DNA from: JBHPGW01 sp042569785
Lineage (GTDB): Bacteria > Planctomycetota > Phycisphaerae > Sedimentisphaerales > Anaerobacaceae
NCBI GenBank assembly: GCA_042569785.1
Contig: JBHPGW010000080.1
Coordinates: 1-10,552, forward strand
Length of the DNA: 10,552 nucleotides
Reading direction: 5' to 3'
Within the stretch, counting starts at the first letter, position 1. The number at the start of each line of letters is the position of its first letter. The notes under the pieces are model-generated. The model was not told the DNA's origin. It ran no database searches and saw only the letters and a list, made by a program, of their open reading frames with translations. A program made the position numbers and the translations under genes. Positions 1-6,613 of this stretch are shown here, in pieces.

Positions 1-2
1 AA

Positions 3-425
3 ATGGGTGAATTTGAACCGAAAATAATTGCGTTTTGCTGTAACTTTTGCGCTTTCGCGGCTGCGGACCTGGCAGGGGCGATGCGCCTGCAGTATTCGCC
101 AAGTGTCAGGATCATTCATTTACCCTGCACGGGAAAAGCTGACACTTTGCATTTGATCAGGGCGATCGAAGATGGTGCTGACGGGGTATTTGTGGCAGGC
201 TGTCTGGAAGGGCAATGTCACTATCTCGAAGGTAACCTGAGAGCGAAGAAAAGAGTCGCTTATGTAAAAAGGCTGCTGGCAGAAGTTGGTGTCAACCCAG
301 AAAGGGTAGAGATGTTCAATCTTTCTTCTGCGATGGGCGGCAGGTTCGCAGAGATCGTTGAGGAGATGACAGAAAGAATTAAAGAACTTGGGCCTGTAGA
401 CGCCGATCAATATAAAAGTGATTAA
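3..425 (+). CDS. mvhD: MvhD/HdrD-type [2Fe-2S] electron-transfer subunit (left copy)
   Basis: A 140-residue protein of the methyl-viologen-reducing hydrogenase delta subunit family. Members are small cytoplasmic [2Fe-2S] proteins that pass electrons between an oxidoreductase module and HdrA. Visible signatures are the N-terminal FCCNFC motif (C12, C13, C16), PCTG (C42) and GCLEGQCHYLEGN (C67, C72). The length fits the stand-alone family. The ATG at position 3 gives an N-terminus (MGEFEPKII) like that of relatives, but only 2 bases precede it, so an upstream RBS or a fusion to HdrA cannot be excluded. It is followed after 56 bases by hdrC. Its linkage to hdrCB and metVF suggests a role in a multi-subunit methylenetetrahydrofolate reductase rather than in a hydrogenase; no hydrogenase subunit is seen. 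Confidence 0.9.
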   Translation: MGEFEPKIIAFCCNFCAFAAADLAGAMRLQYSPSVRIIHLPCTGKADTLHLIRAIEDGADGVFVAGCLEGQCHYLEGNLRAKKRVAYVKRLLAEVGVNPERVEMFNLSSAMGGRFAEIVEEMTERIKELGPVDADQYKSD

Positions 426-426
426 C

Positions 427-443
427 CACGAATTAACACGAAT
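427..443 (+). repeat. Short direct repeat CACGAAT-TAA-CACGAAT in the mvhD-hdrC gap
   Basis: Two CACGAAT units at 427-433 and 437-443 lie just after the mvhD stop, and a related TACGAAT occurs at 477-483, overlapping the first base of the hdrC ATG. The rest of the 56-base gap is A-rich. The function is unknown. It could be a fragment of a dispersed intergenic repeat, which would need the rest of the genome to test. Confidence 0.45.
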
Positions 444-481
444 AAAAAAAGGATAAAAAACTAATAACTGAATTGATACGA

Positions 482-1042
482 ATGAAGATTGTTGGTAAAA
501 AAAACGTTAAGCTGGATCCGAAACTGGCTGCCAAGATCGCTGAGATTAGTGGCGAGAATGTGTTTCTCTGCTATCAGTGTAAAAAGTGCGCTTCGGGGTG
601 TCCGAGCAGGGAGTTTATGGACGGTAATCCGACCGAGTTGATGCGTCAAATCCAGTTAGGGATGATCGATGAGGTGACTAAGGGTAATACCGTATGGTAC
701 TGCATGTCGTGTCAGACGTGCACCGCTCGCTGTCCGCAGGATATAGATATTGCTCACGTGGCTGACGCTGTAAAAATTATTGTTCAGCAGGAAAATATAA
801 AGGTTGATACCAAAAACGCTCGGCTGTTCAACTGGCTGTGGATGACGATACTTCGGTATATGGGCAGGATGTATGAGGTTGCGCTGACGGGGTCGCTGAA
901 CGTTTTTACGGGGCATCCGTTCAAAGATATGCCGCTTGGTATGAAGATGATAAGAAAAGGTAAGCTGAAACTGCTGCCTTCTTTTAAGAAGCCGTTTATG
1001 ATGATGAAAATGTTTTCACGGGCTAAAAGGCTGAAAAAATGA
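482..1042 (+). CDS. hdrC: HdrC-like subunit with two [4Fe-4S] ferredoxin motifs (left copy)
   Basis: Heterodisulfide-reductase subunit C-like iron-sulfur protein of 186 residues from the ATG at 482. It relays electrons between HdrA and HdrB. Two CX2CX2CX3CP clusters are visible: C30/C33/C36/C40 and C74/C77/C80/C84, each predicted to hold a [4Fe-4S] centre. The C-terminal third is basic and Met/Lys-rich. An in-frame TTG at 473 would add three residues; neither start has a clear Shine-Dalgarno sequence, and ATG is preferred. The stop codon overlaps the hdrB ATG (ATGA), implying translational coupling. No NAD- or flavin-binding motif is present, as expected for this subunit. Family assignment is firm; the physiological partner is inferred from metVF downstream. 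Confidence 0.92.
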   Translation: MKIVGKKNVKLDPKLAAKIAEISGENVFLCYQCKKCASGCPSREFMDGNPTELMRQIQLGMIDEVTKGNTVWYCMSCQTCTARCPQDIDIAHVADAVKIIVQQENIKVDTKNARLFNWLWMTILRYMGRMYEVALTGSLNVFTGHPFKDMPLGMKMIRKGKLKLLPSFKKPFMMMKMFSRAKRLKK

Positions 1043-1905
1043 AGATAGCATATTATCCAGGCTGTTCGCTGCATTCAACCGCTATCGAGTATGATATGTC
1101 GATTCGTAAGGTTTGCGATGCGCTTGAGGTTGATTTGGTTGAGGTTGCCGACTGGGTCTGCTGTGGTTCTTCGCCGGCACATCAGTGTGATGAGTTGATG
1201 TCTATAGCTTTGCCTGCTAAGAATCTGGTATTAGCTAAAGAGATGGGCGATTTCAAAGAGGTTTGTGCGCCGTGTGCTTCGTGTTATTCGAGATTGAAGA
1301 CTGTCCATTCGGCTAACGCTGAGATGCGAAAAGAAGTTGAGCATGTTATCGAGGCAGCTTTTCCTGACGATGTCGAAGTTCTGCATGCTCTTGATCTAAT
1401 GGTCGAAAAGGTGGGGCTTGAAGCGATCGCTGGAAGAGTTGTGAAGAAACTTTCCGGTATCAAGGTTGCGTGTTACTATGGTTGTCTGATGACGAGGCCT
1501 CCGAAAGTTACGGGTAAAGATAATTTTGAGAATCCGACGGAAATGGAATCTGTTATAGAGGTGCTCGGGGCAGAGACGGTTGACTGGAACTTAAAGACTT
1601 TCTGCTGCGGGGCGAGTTTCGCGTTGACGCAGACTGATGTGGTACTGGAACTGACTAAAAAAATTCTTGCTGACGCTTGCGCGGTCGATGCCGATGTTAT
1701 CGCGGTCGGCTGTCCGTTGTGTCATGCTAATCTTGACGGCAGACAGAAACAGATAAACGGAAAATTCGGTACCGATTTTAATGTTCCGATATTTTATTTT
1801 ACCGAACTGATGGGCCTGGCGTTTGGGGTAAAACCTAAAGAGCTTGGTCTTAATAAGCACCTTACTGAAGTTGATGACTTTCTTAAGGAAAGGGAATTGT
1901 TATGA
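1039..1905 (+). CDS. hdrB: HdrB-like subunit with two CCG (cysteine-rich) domains (left copy)
   Basis: A 288-residue HdrB-family protein. It shows two CCG-type cysteine motifs: C9 ... C41-C42 ... C76xxC79 in the N-terminal half and C149 ... C189-C190 ... C225xxC228 in the C-terminal half. In characterised HdrB these ligate two noncubane [4Fe-4S] clusters that form the disulfide-reducing site. Both sets look intact, so the protein is probably an active cluster carrier. Whether it reduces a disulfide is unclear: in bacterial MTHFR complexes the HdrB substrate is unsettled. It starts inside the hdrC stop and ends inside the metV start, with ATGA overlaps at both ends, so it is in the middle of a strict operon. 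Length is typical of the family. Confidence 0.93.
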   Translation: MKIAYYPGCSLHSTAIEYDMSIRKVCDALEVDLVEVADWVCCGSSPAHQCDELMSIALPAKNLVLAKEMGDFKEVCAPCASCYSRLKTVHSANAEMRKEVEHVIEAAFPDDVEVLHALDLMVEKVGLEAIAGRVVKKLSGIKVACYYGCLMTRPPKVTGKDNFENPTEMESVIEVLGAETVDWNLKTFCCGASFALTQTDVVLELTKKILADACAVDADVIAVGCPLCHANLDGRQKQINGKFGTDFNVPIFYFTELMGLAFGVKPKELGLNKHLTEVDDFLKERELL

Positions 1906-2570
1906 TAGTTGCTGATAGAAAACCGATCGATGAAATTCTCGATTCAATAAAAGATTACAAGAAAATAATACTGATGGGCTGCGGCGGATGTGTTACCGTA
2001 TGTTTTTCCGGTGGTACTAAAGCGGTTGAGCTGCTCAGTTCGCAGATAAGGATAGCGAGAAAGAAACAGGGCGATCCGATCGAGATAATTGAGCTTACTC
2101 CGGAAAGGCAGTGTGAGTACGAGTTTATCGACGAATATAAAGAGCAGCTTAAAGATGTCGATGCGGTTCTGTCGATAGCCTGCGGTGTTGGTGTTCAGAC
2201 GATGAGTGAACGGCACGAAGATACGATTACTATTCCCGGGCTTAATACGAAGTTTATGGGGTATCCGGTCGAGCATGGGTTGTGGGAAGAAAGATGTGCC
2301 GGCTGCGGTGATTGTGTGCTGGGCTGGACGGGCGGGCTTTGTCCGATCGCTCGATGCGCGAAGAAACTGCTGAATGGGCCTTGCGGCGGCTCGGCTGACG
2401 GGGTTTGCGAAGTCGATAAGGAAATTGACTGCGTCTGGCAATTGATATATGACAGGCTCAAAAAATTGGATAAGCTGGAGAACCTCAAGCAGGTGCGGCA
2501 AAGCAAAGATTGGCGAACCAGCACCAATGCGGGACAACGGAAAATAAAGTTTGAAGAGGCTATGTTATGA
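1902..2570 (+). CDS. metV: MetV, Cys-rich methylenetetrahydrofolate reductase partner (left copy)
   Basis: A 222-residue protein of the MTHFR C-terminal/MetV family, the partner of MetF in acetogen-type methylenetetrahydrofolate reductases. It has 13 cysteines. The N-terminal part has GCGGCVTVC (C27, C30, C34) and later C71 and C94. The C-terminal part has CAGCGDC (C132, C135, C138), then C147, C152 and the characteristic NGPCGG (C161), followed by C169 and C177. In related enzymes such cysteines bind Fe-S clusters and zinc. The last 40 residues are charged and probably flexible. A purine-rich RBS (AAGGAAAGGGA from 1885) sits before the ATG. It overlaps hdrB upstream and metF downstream by 4 bases each, which supports a stoichiometric complex. 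Confidence 0.9.
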   Translation: MIVADRKPIDEILDSIKDYKKIILMGCGGCVTVCFSGGTKAVELLSSQIRIARKKQGDPIEIIELTPERQCEYEFIDEYKEQLKDVDAVLSIACGVGVQTMSERHEDTITIPGLNTKFMGYPVEHGLWEERCAGCGDCVLGWTGGLCPIARCAKKLLNGPCGGSADGVCEVDKEIDCVWQLIYDRLKKLDKLENLKQVRQSKDWRTSTNAGQRKIKFEEAML

Positions 2571-3487
2571 AATCAGCAAGCAGACTTGAAAAAGTTCTAA
2601 AGGCAGGTGAATTCGCGGTGACATCTGAATTGGGGCCGCCGCAAAACGCTAATCCCGGAGCTATAGAAAAGAAAGCTAAGTACTGTGTTGGTAACGTCGA
2701 TGGTGCCAATATCACCGACAACCAGACGGCTATAGTGAGGATGTCGAGCATAGCGGCAGGGGCCCTGGCTCTTAGTCATGGGGTTGAGCCTATTATCCAG
2801 ATGGTATGCAGGGACAGGAACCGGATCGCTATGCAAAGTGATCTTCTCGGAGCCGCGGCGATGGGGATGAAGAATTTGCTCTGTCTTTCGGGCGACCATC
2901 AGAGTTTTGGCAATCATCCTGACGCGAAAAACGTTTTCGATATCGATTCGATGCAGTTGATATCGATGGTCAAGAAGATGAGAGACGAAAAGAAGTTTCT
3001 TTCCGGCGATGAGATAAAAGAGCATGCGCCTGATTTCTTTATCGGTGCTGTTGCTAATCCATTCGCTGATCCGTTTGAGTTCAGGGTGATGCGTTTAGCT
3101 AAAAAGGTAGCAGCAGGCGCGGAATTTATTCAGACGCAGTGCATTTTCGATATGGAAAGATTCGCCAAATGGATGGGGATGGTTGTCGATGAAGGCCTGC
3201 ACGAAAAAGTGTATATCCTGGCCGGGCTTACACCTGTACGCTCACACAGGGCGCTTGTCTATATGAAAAATAATGTGGCAGGAATAACGGTTCCGGATGA
3301 ACTGATTGCCCGGATGGAATCGGCTGAGGACCCGAAAGAAGAGGGCGTTAAGGTTTGTGTTGAGATGATCGAACAGATTAAAAATATCAAAGGCGTTGCC
3401 GGTGTTCATCTTATGCCGATAGGCTGGGAGAGTATAACGCCGGTACTTGTCGAGCGGGCAGGGTTGCTGCCTCGGCCGCAGGTTTAA
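2567..3487 (+). CDS. metF: Methylenetetrahydrofolate reductase, MetF (left copy)
   Basis: A 306-residue MetF-family flavoprotein. It reduces 5,10-methylene-THF to 5-methyl-THF, feeding methyl groups to the Wood-Ljungdahl pathway or methionine synthesis. Family landmarks are present: the ELGPP motif with likely catalytic Glu21, DNQTA at 51-55, CRDRN at 81-85, LSGD at 107-110 and FIQTQ at 187-191. Length matches the short bacterial MetF, which lacks the eukaryotic regulatory domain. AGAGG at 2555-2559 is the RBS, 7 bases before the ATG, and the start overlaps the metV stop. It is the last gene of the operon and faces the lipoprotein gene across a terminator hairpin. Adjacency to hdrCB and mvhD indicates the Hdr-linked type, in which MetF may accept electrons through MetV and Hdr. 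Confidence 0.95.
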   Translation: MKSASRLEKVLKAGEFAVTSELGPPQNANPGAIEKKAKYCVGNVDGANITDNQTAIVRMSSIAAGALALSHGVEPIIQMVCRDRNRIAMQSDLLGAAAMGMKNLLCLSGDHQSFGNHPDAKNVFDIDSMQLISMVKKMRDEKKFLSGDEIKEHAPDFFIGAVANPFADPFEFRVMRLAKKVAAGAEFIQTQCIFDMERFAKWMGMVVDEGLHEKVYILAGLTPVRSHRALVYMKNNVAGITVPDELIARMESAEDPKEEGVKVCVEMIEQIKNIKGVAGVHLMPIGWESITPVLVERAGLLPRPQV

Positions 3488-3492
3488 AAAAA

Positions 3493-3515
3493 AGTCCCCT
3501 GCGGTGCAGGGGACT
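3493..3515 (-). terminator. Intrinsic terminator of the lipoprotein gene (left copy)
   Basis: A perfect 10-bp stem (AGTCCCCTGC at 3493-3502 with its complement at 3506-3515) and a 3-base loop. On the minus strand it is followed by a run of eight T (complement of A 3486-3493), making a classic rho-independent terminator for the minus-strand lipoprotein transcript. On the plus strand the hairpin follows metF by only 5 bases but is succeeded by AATAAAAATT rather than a T run, so termination of the metF transcript there should be weaker. Confidence 0.85.
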
Positions 3516-3528
3516 AATAAAAATTCTG

Positions 3529-3939
3529 TTAGAAGCCGTATACTGGGCGTAGTTGGTCTTGTGTCGGCAATTTGGGGTAATAGTCGTTTCTGGTTCCGAC
3601 GTACCCGACGCCTTGTTTTTTCAATCTTACCTGGCTGACCGAGCCGTTACTGTTGGTGACGTTAACGGTGACGTAATTCATTTCGTCTCGGACCGAATTT
3701 ATCTTCGCGTCAGCGGCTTTTTTGTCGCCTTCGTTTCCGAGAAAATACCCGAGACCACCGCCTACCGCTGCTCCGATCAGGGTTGCCTCGGTATCACCGC
3801 CTGCTAATTGCCCTACGCCTGCACCTGCTATACTGCCTATCGCGGCGCCGGTTTGTGCATCGTTTTGGCAACCAGCTATAAACGATAATACCAAAGTTAC
3901 AAGTACCAATATTGAAATTGTTATTAAATGTTTAGACAT
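3529..3939 (-). CDS. Glycine-zipper lipoprotein (left copy)
   Basis: A 136-residue predicted lipoprotein. Residues 1-23 form a signal peptide with a hydrophobic core and a lipobox I21-A22-G23-C24, so Cys24 is the likely lipidated residue. Residues 31-68 are Gly/Ala-rich with GxxxG-type spacing (GAAIGSIAGAGVG, GAAVGGGLGYFLG), a glycine-zipper region able to insert in or pack against membranes. The C-terminal 60 residues are polar and include GYVGTRNDYYPKLP. The resemblance is to outer-membrane glycine-zipper lipoproteins of the SlyB/Rcs type, but function is unknown. It lies 51 bases downstream of the headless TPR gene on the same strand. With that gene's start and upstream sequence missing in this arm, no promoter can be pointed to here. 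Confidence 0.85.
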   Translation of the reverse strand: MSKHLITISILVLVTLVLSFIAGCQNDAQTGAAIGSIAGAGVGQLAGGDTEATLIGAAVGGGLGYFLGNEGDKKAADAKINSVRDEMNYVTVNVTNSNGSVSQVRLKKQGVGYVGTRNDYYPKLPTQDQLRPVYGF

Positions 3940-3947
3940 TTTAGATG

Positions 3948-3956
3948 CCTCCTTTT
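3948..3956 (-). promoter_or_regulatory. Ribosome-binding site of the lipoprotein gene (left copy)
   Basis: AAAAGGAGG on the minus strand, 8 bases before the ATG. It fixes the start of the 136-residue lipoprotein. Confidence 0.85.
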
Positions 3957-3990
3957 CTCAAAAAGATTAAATCTCAAATTAATAATCAAC

Positions 3991-5115
3991 TTAATCATCA
4001 TCCTGGTCTGCTTTTATTTTTTCGGCCAGTTCGGTCAGCGTTGCAACCGCGTGGGTATTTTCAGCGTCAAAGTCTGCCTGATCGAGATGCTCTATCGCCT
4101 GGTCGATCTCGCCTGTGCCGAGCATTTGATAGCCCAGCAGAAGTTGCAGGTCGGTGTTATAGTTTTCCATGTCGGCTTTTTTCTCAAGTCGCTCGATGTG
4201 TTCTGTCAGTGTTTTTTCGTCTGGATATAGTCCGCGAGGATAAAAGACGCTTTGCTCATCCGGAGTGGATTTTTCAAGAGCTGAGCGGAGCACTTCGGCG
4301 GCGGCGTGGTATTGCTGATCGGCTAAAAGAGCCTGGCTGTATGCGAAGGGGAGTATTATATCGTCAGGTGACAGCTCGATCGCTTGTTCGATATTTTCGG
4401 CAGCGATGCTGTAATCTTCTGCTTCAAAAGCCTTGACGGCTTTGGCAAAAACTCTGTCAGCGTCGGTCTCGTCGGCTGGTTCGGTGGGGGACCGCTGTGC
4501 CATTTTTTCACGAACGTCGGCGAAAGTGGTATGATCGACCGGCTGTATCTGTCCGTTGTCACCGTAGTAGTTGTAAGTGTAATAGTTGTTAGTGTCGCCT
4601 CGGACTTCGTAGGGGACAGGGTCGTAGCCGTACCAGTTGTATGGGTGGTATCCATACCAATAGTATCGCCGATAGCTGTAGCTGGGCCAATAGCCTCCAA
4701 GGCTGATGAAGACATATTTGCGGTGGTAGTACGGGTAGACATAACGGTAGCTAAATAGGTTTCTTCGGTGTTTGTATCGTACAGTGTAGCGGTATTTAGG
4801 CCAGATTATCCTGTTGGATAAACGCCTGCGTCTGTTTCTAAAGCTGAGTTCGTGCCGATGACGTTTAGTGCCAACTCCGCGGTCCTCGAACGCTGGTCTA
4901 TGATGTTTTCTTCCGGTGCGGATACTTCCGCGTCGATTACTACTGAAGGATGTTGAGCCTAAATTAATAGCTAAGGTGCTGTTACCGGCTGTTACGACAG
5001 TTCGGCTGGCAGGCTTAGTTTGTCTAAGCGTGTTGCGGGTACGGCCGGATAGTCTGCGTTTTAGAGTTCTTACATTGCGTGTTTCTGTTTTTGGCTCAAG
5101 TATTCCACGGCTGCC
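3991..5115 (-). pseudogene. 5'-truncated copy of the exported Arg/Tyr-rich TPR gene
   Basis: This carries codons 103-476 of the gene that is complete at 5132-6562. Reading 5' to 3' on the minus strand, it lacks the RBS, start codon, signal peptide and first 102 residues. The homology ends at the GGCAGCC of Gly103-Ser104 (5115). The frame stays open to 5292 across the junction, where an ATG would give a 433-residue product, but those first codons are antisense to the start of the intact gene and have no relation to the family, so I do not take them as a real N-terminus. One substitution distinguishes the copies: codon 217 is AAA (Lys) here and AAT (Asn) in the complete gene. If the inverted repeat is an artefact, this pseudogene does not exist. 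Confidence 0.75.
4771..4771. other. Only mismatch between the arms (partner 5782)
   Basis: Both positions read T on the plus strand, so they do not pair. In coding terms codon 217 of the TPR gene is AAA (Lys) in the left copy and AAT (Asn) in the right. The mismatch lies 344 bases from the inner junction. Confidence 0.9.
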
Positions 5116-5437
5116 AGAAAGGAGGTGTATTATGTTAACACCTAACATGATCAAAAGAATTACGTTGTTGGTAATGATTTTGGTCCTCAGTTGTAACGTC
5201 ACATCTGTCCAGGCAAAAAAATCGAAACGTTCCCGCCAAGCAGCAAATAAACCCACCGCAAAAGTGAAAAATAGTGCTGCCGCTCTGAACAAAAACGACA
5301 GTCGTCAAAAACATGGACGCGGGGAAAATGACAGATTCGAGAGAAACAGAAAACGCACTACCGCCAGGGTTCGAGGCAGCTTAGGGATATTGGAACCCCG
5401 CATCGGCAGACGAAGAGCAACCAGAGGCCAAATTAGA
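5116..5437. other. Single-copy centre (322 bp) between the inverted arms
   Basis: This is the only sequence in the window without a mirror copy. It carries, on the plus strand, a strong Shine-Dalgarno sequence, the start codon and codons 1-102 of the exported Arg/Tyr-rich TPR protein. Only 16 bases precede the ATG before the left arm begins, so no promoter for this gene is inside the segment. Homologous recombination between the arms could in principle invert it, which would move the gene start onto the left-arm copy; that is a hypothesis. Confidence 0.93.
5118..5127 (+). promoter_or_regulatory. Strong ribosome-binding site of the exported TPR gene
   Basis: AAAGGAGGTG is a near-complete complement of the 16S rRNA 3' end; GGAGG ends 6 bases before the ATG at 5132. 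It decides the start codon against the longer frame that begins at 4916, whose first 67 codons lie antisense to the left-arm gene copy. The inverted-repeat junction is only two bases upstream (5115/5116). Confidence 0.92.
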
Positions 5438-6562
5438 GGCAGCCGTGGAATACTTGAGCCAAAAACAGAAACACGCAATGTAAGAACTCTAAAACGCAGA
5501 CTATCCGGCCGTACCCGCAACACGCTTAGACAAACTAAGCCTGCCAGCCGAACTGTCGTAACAGCCGGTAACAGCACCTTAGCTATTAATTTAGGCTCAA
5601 CATCCTTCAGTAGTAATCGACGCGGAAGTATCCGCACCGGAAGAAAACATCATAGACCAGCGTTCGAGGACCGCGGAGTTGGCACTAAACGTCATCGGCA
5701 CGAACTCAGCTTTAGAAACAGACGCAGGCGTTTATCCAACAGGATAATCTGGCCTAAATACCGCTACACTGTACGATACAATCACCGAAGAAACCTATTT
5801 AGCTACCGTTATGTCTACCCGTACTACCACCGCAAATATGTCTTCATCAGCCTTGGAGGCTATTGGCCCAGCTACAGCTATCGGCGATACTATTGGTATG
5901 GATACCACCCATACAACTGGTACGGCTACGACCCTGTCCCCTACGAAGTCCGAGGCGACACTAACAACTATTACACTTACAACTACTACGGTGACAACGG
6001 ACAGATACAGCCGGTCGATCATACCACTTTCGCCGACGTTCGTGAAAAAATGGCACAGCGGTCCCCCACCGAACCAGCCGACGAGACCGACGCTGACAGA
6101 GTTTTTGCCAAAGCCGTCAAGGCTTTTGAAGCAGAAGATTACAGCATCGCTGCCGAAAATATCGAACAAGCGATCGAGCTGTCACCTGACGATATAATAC
6201 TCCCCTTCGCATACAGCCAGGCTCTTTTAGCCGATCAGCAATACCACGCCGCCGCCGAAGTGCTCCGCTCAGCTCTTGAAAAATCCACTCCGGATGAGCA
6301 AAGCGTCTTTTATCCTCGCGGACTATATCCAGACGAAAAAACACTGACAGAACACATCGAGCGACTTGAGAAAAAAGCCGACATGGAAAACTATAACACC
6401 GACCTGCAACTTCTGCTGGGCTATCAAATGCTCGGCACAGGCGAGATCGACCAGGCGATAGAGCATCTCGATCAGGCAGACTTTGACGCTGAAAATACCC
6501 ACGCGGTTGCAACGCTGACCGAACTGGCCGAAAAAATAAAAGCAGACCAGGATGATGATTAA
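5132..6562 (+). CDS. Exported Arg-rich/Tyr-rich protein with C-terminal TPR-like region
   Basis: A 476-residue protein whose start is set by the strong RBS. Residues 1-28 form a Sec signal peptide with probable cleavage after VQA28. Residues 29-205 are very basic, rich in Arg/Lys/Asn/Ser, with two copies of a 21-residue unit beginning RGSLGILEP (81) and RGSRGILEP (102). Residues 210-287 are Tyr/Trp-rich, with WYGYHPYNWYGYDP at about 255-268. Residues 320-470 are acidic and helical, with TPR-like helix pairs (AVKAFEAEDYSIAAENIEQAIELSPDD region and LQLLLGYQMLGTGEIDQAIEHLDQA region). The protein probably works outside the cytoplasm in envelope or surface structure; the exact role is unknown. A glycine-zipper lipoprotein gene follows 51 bases later and is probably co-transcribed. 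Its native promoter is missing: the left arm starts 16 bases before the ATG. Confidence 0.82.
   Translation: MLTPNMIKRITLLVMILVLSCNVTSVQAKKSKRSRQAANKPTAKVKNSAAALNKNDSRQKHGRGENDRFERNRKRTTARVRGSLGILEPRIGRRRATRGQIRGSRGILEPKTETRNVRTLKRRLSGRTRNTLRQTKPASRTVVTAGNSTLAINLGSTSFSSNRRGSIRTGRKHHRPAFEDRGVGTKRHRHELSFRNRRRRLSNRIIWPKYRYTVRYNHRRNLFSYRYVYPYYHRKYVFISLGGYWPSYSYRRYYWYGYHPYNWYGYDPVPYEVRGDTNNYYTYNYYGDNGQIQPVDHTTFADVREKMAQRSPTEPADETDADRVFAKAVKAFEAEDYSIAAENIEQAIELSPDDIILPFAYSQALLADQQYHAAAEVLRSALEKSTPDEQSVFYPRGLYPDEKTLTEHIERLEKKADMENYNTDLQLLLGYQMLGTGEIDQAIEHLDQADFDAENTHAVATLTELAEKIKADQDDD
5375..5500 (+). repeat. Two-copy 63-bp (21-codon) degenerate tandem repeat in the TPR gene
   Basis: Codons 81-101 and 102-122 begin with RGSLGILEP and RGSRGILEP, and share GAGGCAGC (5373-5380 and 5436-5443) exactly 63 bases apart. 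The remainder of each unit is diverged but basic. The inner boundary of the inverted repeat falls inside the second GAGGCAGC. Confidence 0.6.
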
Positions 6563-6596
6563 GTTGATTATTAATTTGAGATTTAATCTTTTTGAG

Positions 6597-6605
6597 AAAA
6601 GGAGG
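6597..6605 (+). promoter_or_regulatory. Ribosome-binding site of the lipoprotein gene (right copy)
   Basis: AAAAGGAGG, 8 bases upstream of the ATG at 6614; mirror of the site at 3948-3956. Confidence 0.85.
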
Positions 6606-6613
6606 CATCTAAA

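Larger units (their letters stand above)
1..5115 (+). repeat. Left arm of a 5.1-kb near-perfect inverted repeat
   Basis: The whole stretch is the reverse complement of 5438-10552, with position i pairing with 10553-i. Paired genes give identical proteins, and reading frames antisense to them also match, so the identity is at nucleotide level. I aligned by eye the mvhD-hdrC gap, the 4741-4920 region and the inner end. The only difference found is at 4771/5782. Pairing stops between 5115 and 5116 (partner bases 5438 and 5437). No transposase, integrase or IS-like ends accompany the arm. The outer end coincides with the window edge, so the true outer limit is unknown. Confidence 0.97.

Noticed and set aside
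3..425. MvhD as part of a [NiFe]-hydrogenase (MvhAG) operon
   Set aside because: No hydrogenase large or small subunit is present; the linked genes are hdrCB and metVF, so a methylenetetrahydrofolate reductase complex fits better.
2195..2527. Minus-strand frames within hdrC, hdrB, metV and metF, and their mirrors (such as 1944-2537 and 8016-8609)
   Set aside because: They are antisense to genes with clear family motifs, lack RBS sites and show no recognisable protein features.
4916..5131. 72-codon N-terminal extension of the TPR gene
   Set aside because: Most of it is antisense to the left-arm copy of the same gene. The strong RBS and signal peptide set the start at 5132.
3991..5292. 433-residue minus-strand reading frame taken as a full gene
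   Set aside because: Its first 59 codons are antisense to the start of the intact gene in the unique centre and lack a signal peptide or RBS. Only codons matching 103-476 of the true gene are meaningful, so it is listed as a truncated copy.
5116..5437. Hairpin telomere or simple replication fold-back of a linear replicon
   Set aside because: A closed hairpin end would give arms meeting with little or no loop. Here a 322-bp coding loop separates the arms, and no telomere resolvase gene or site is seen.
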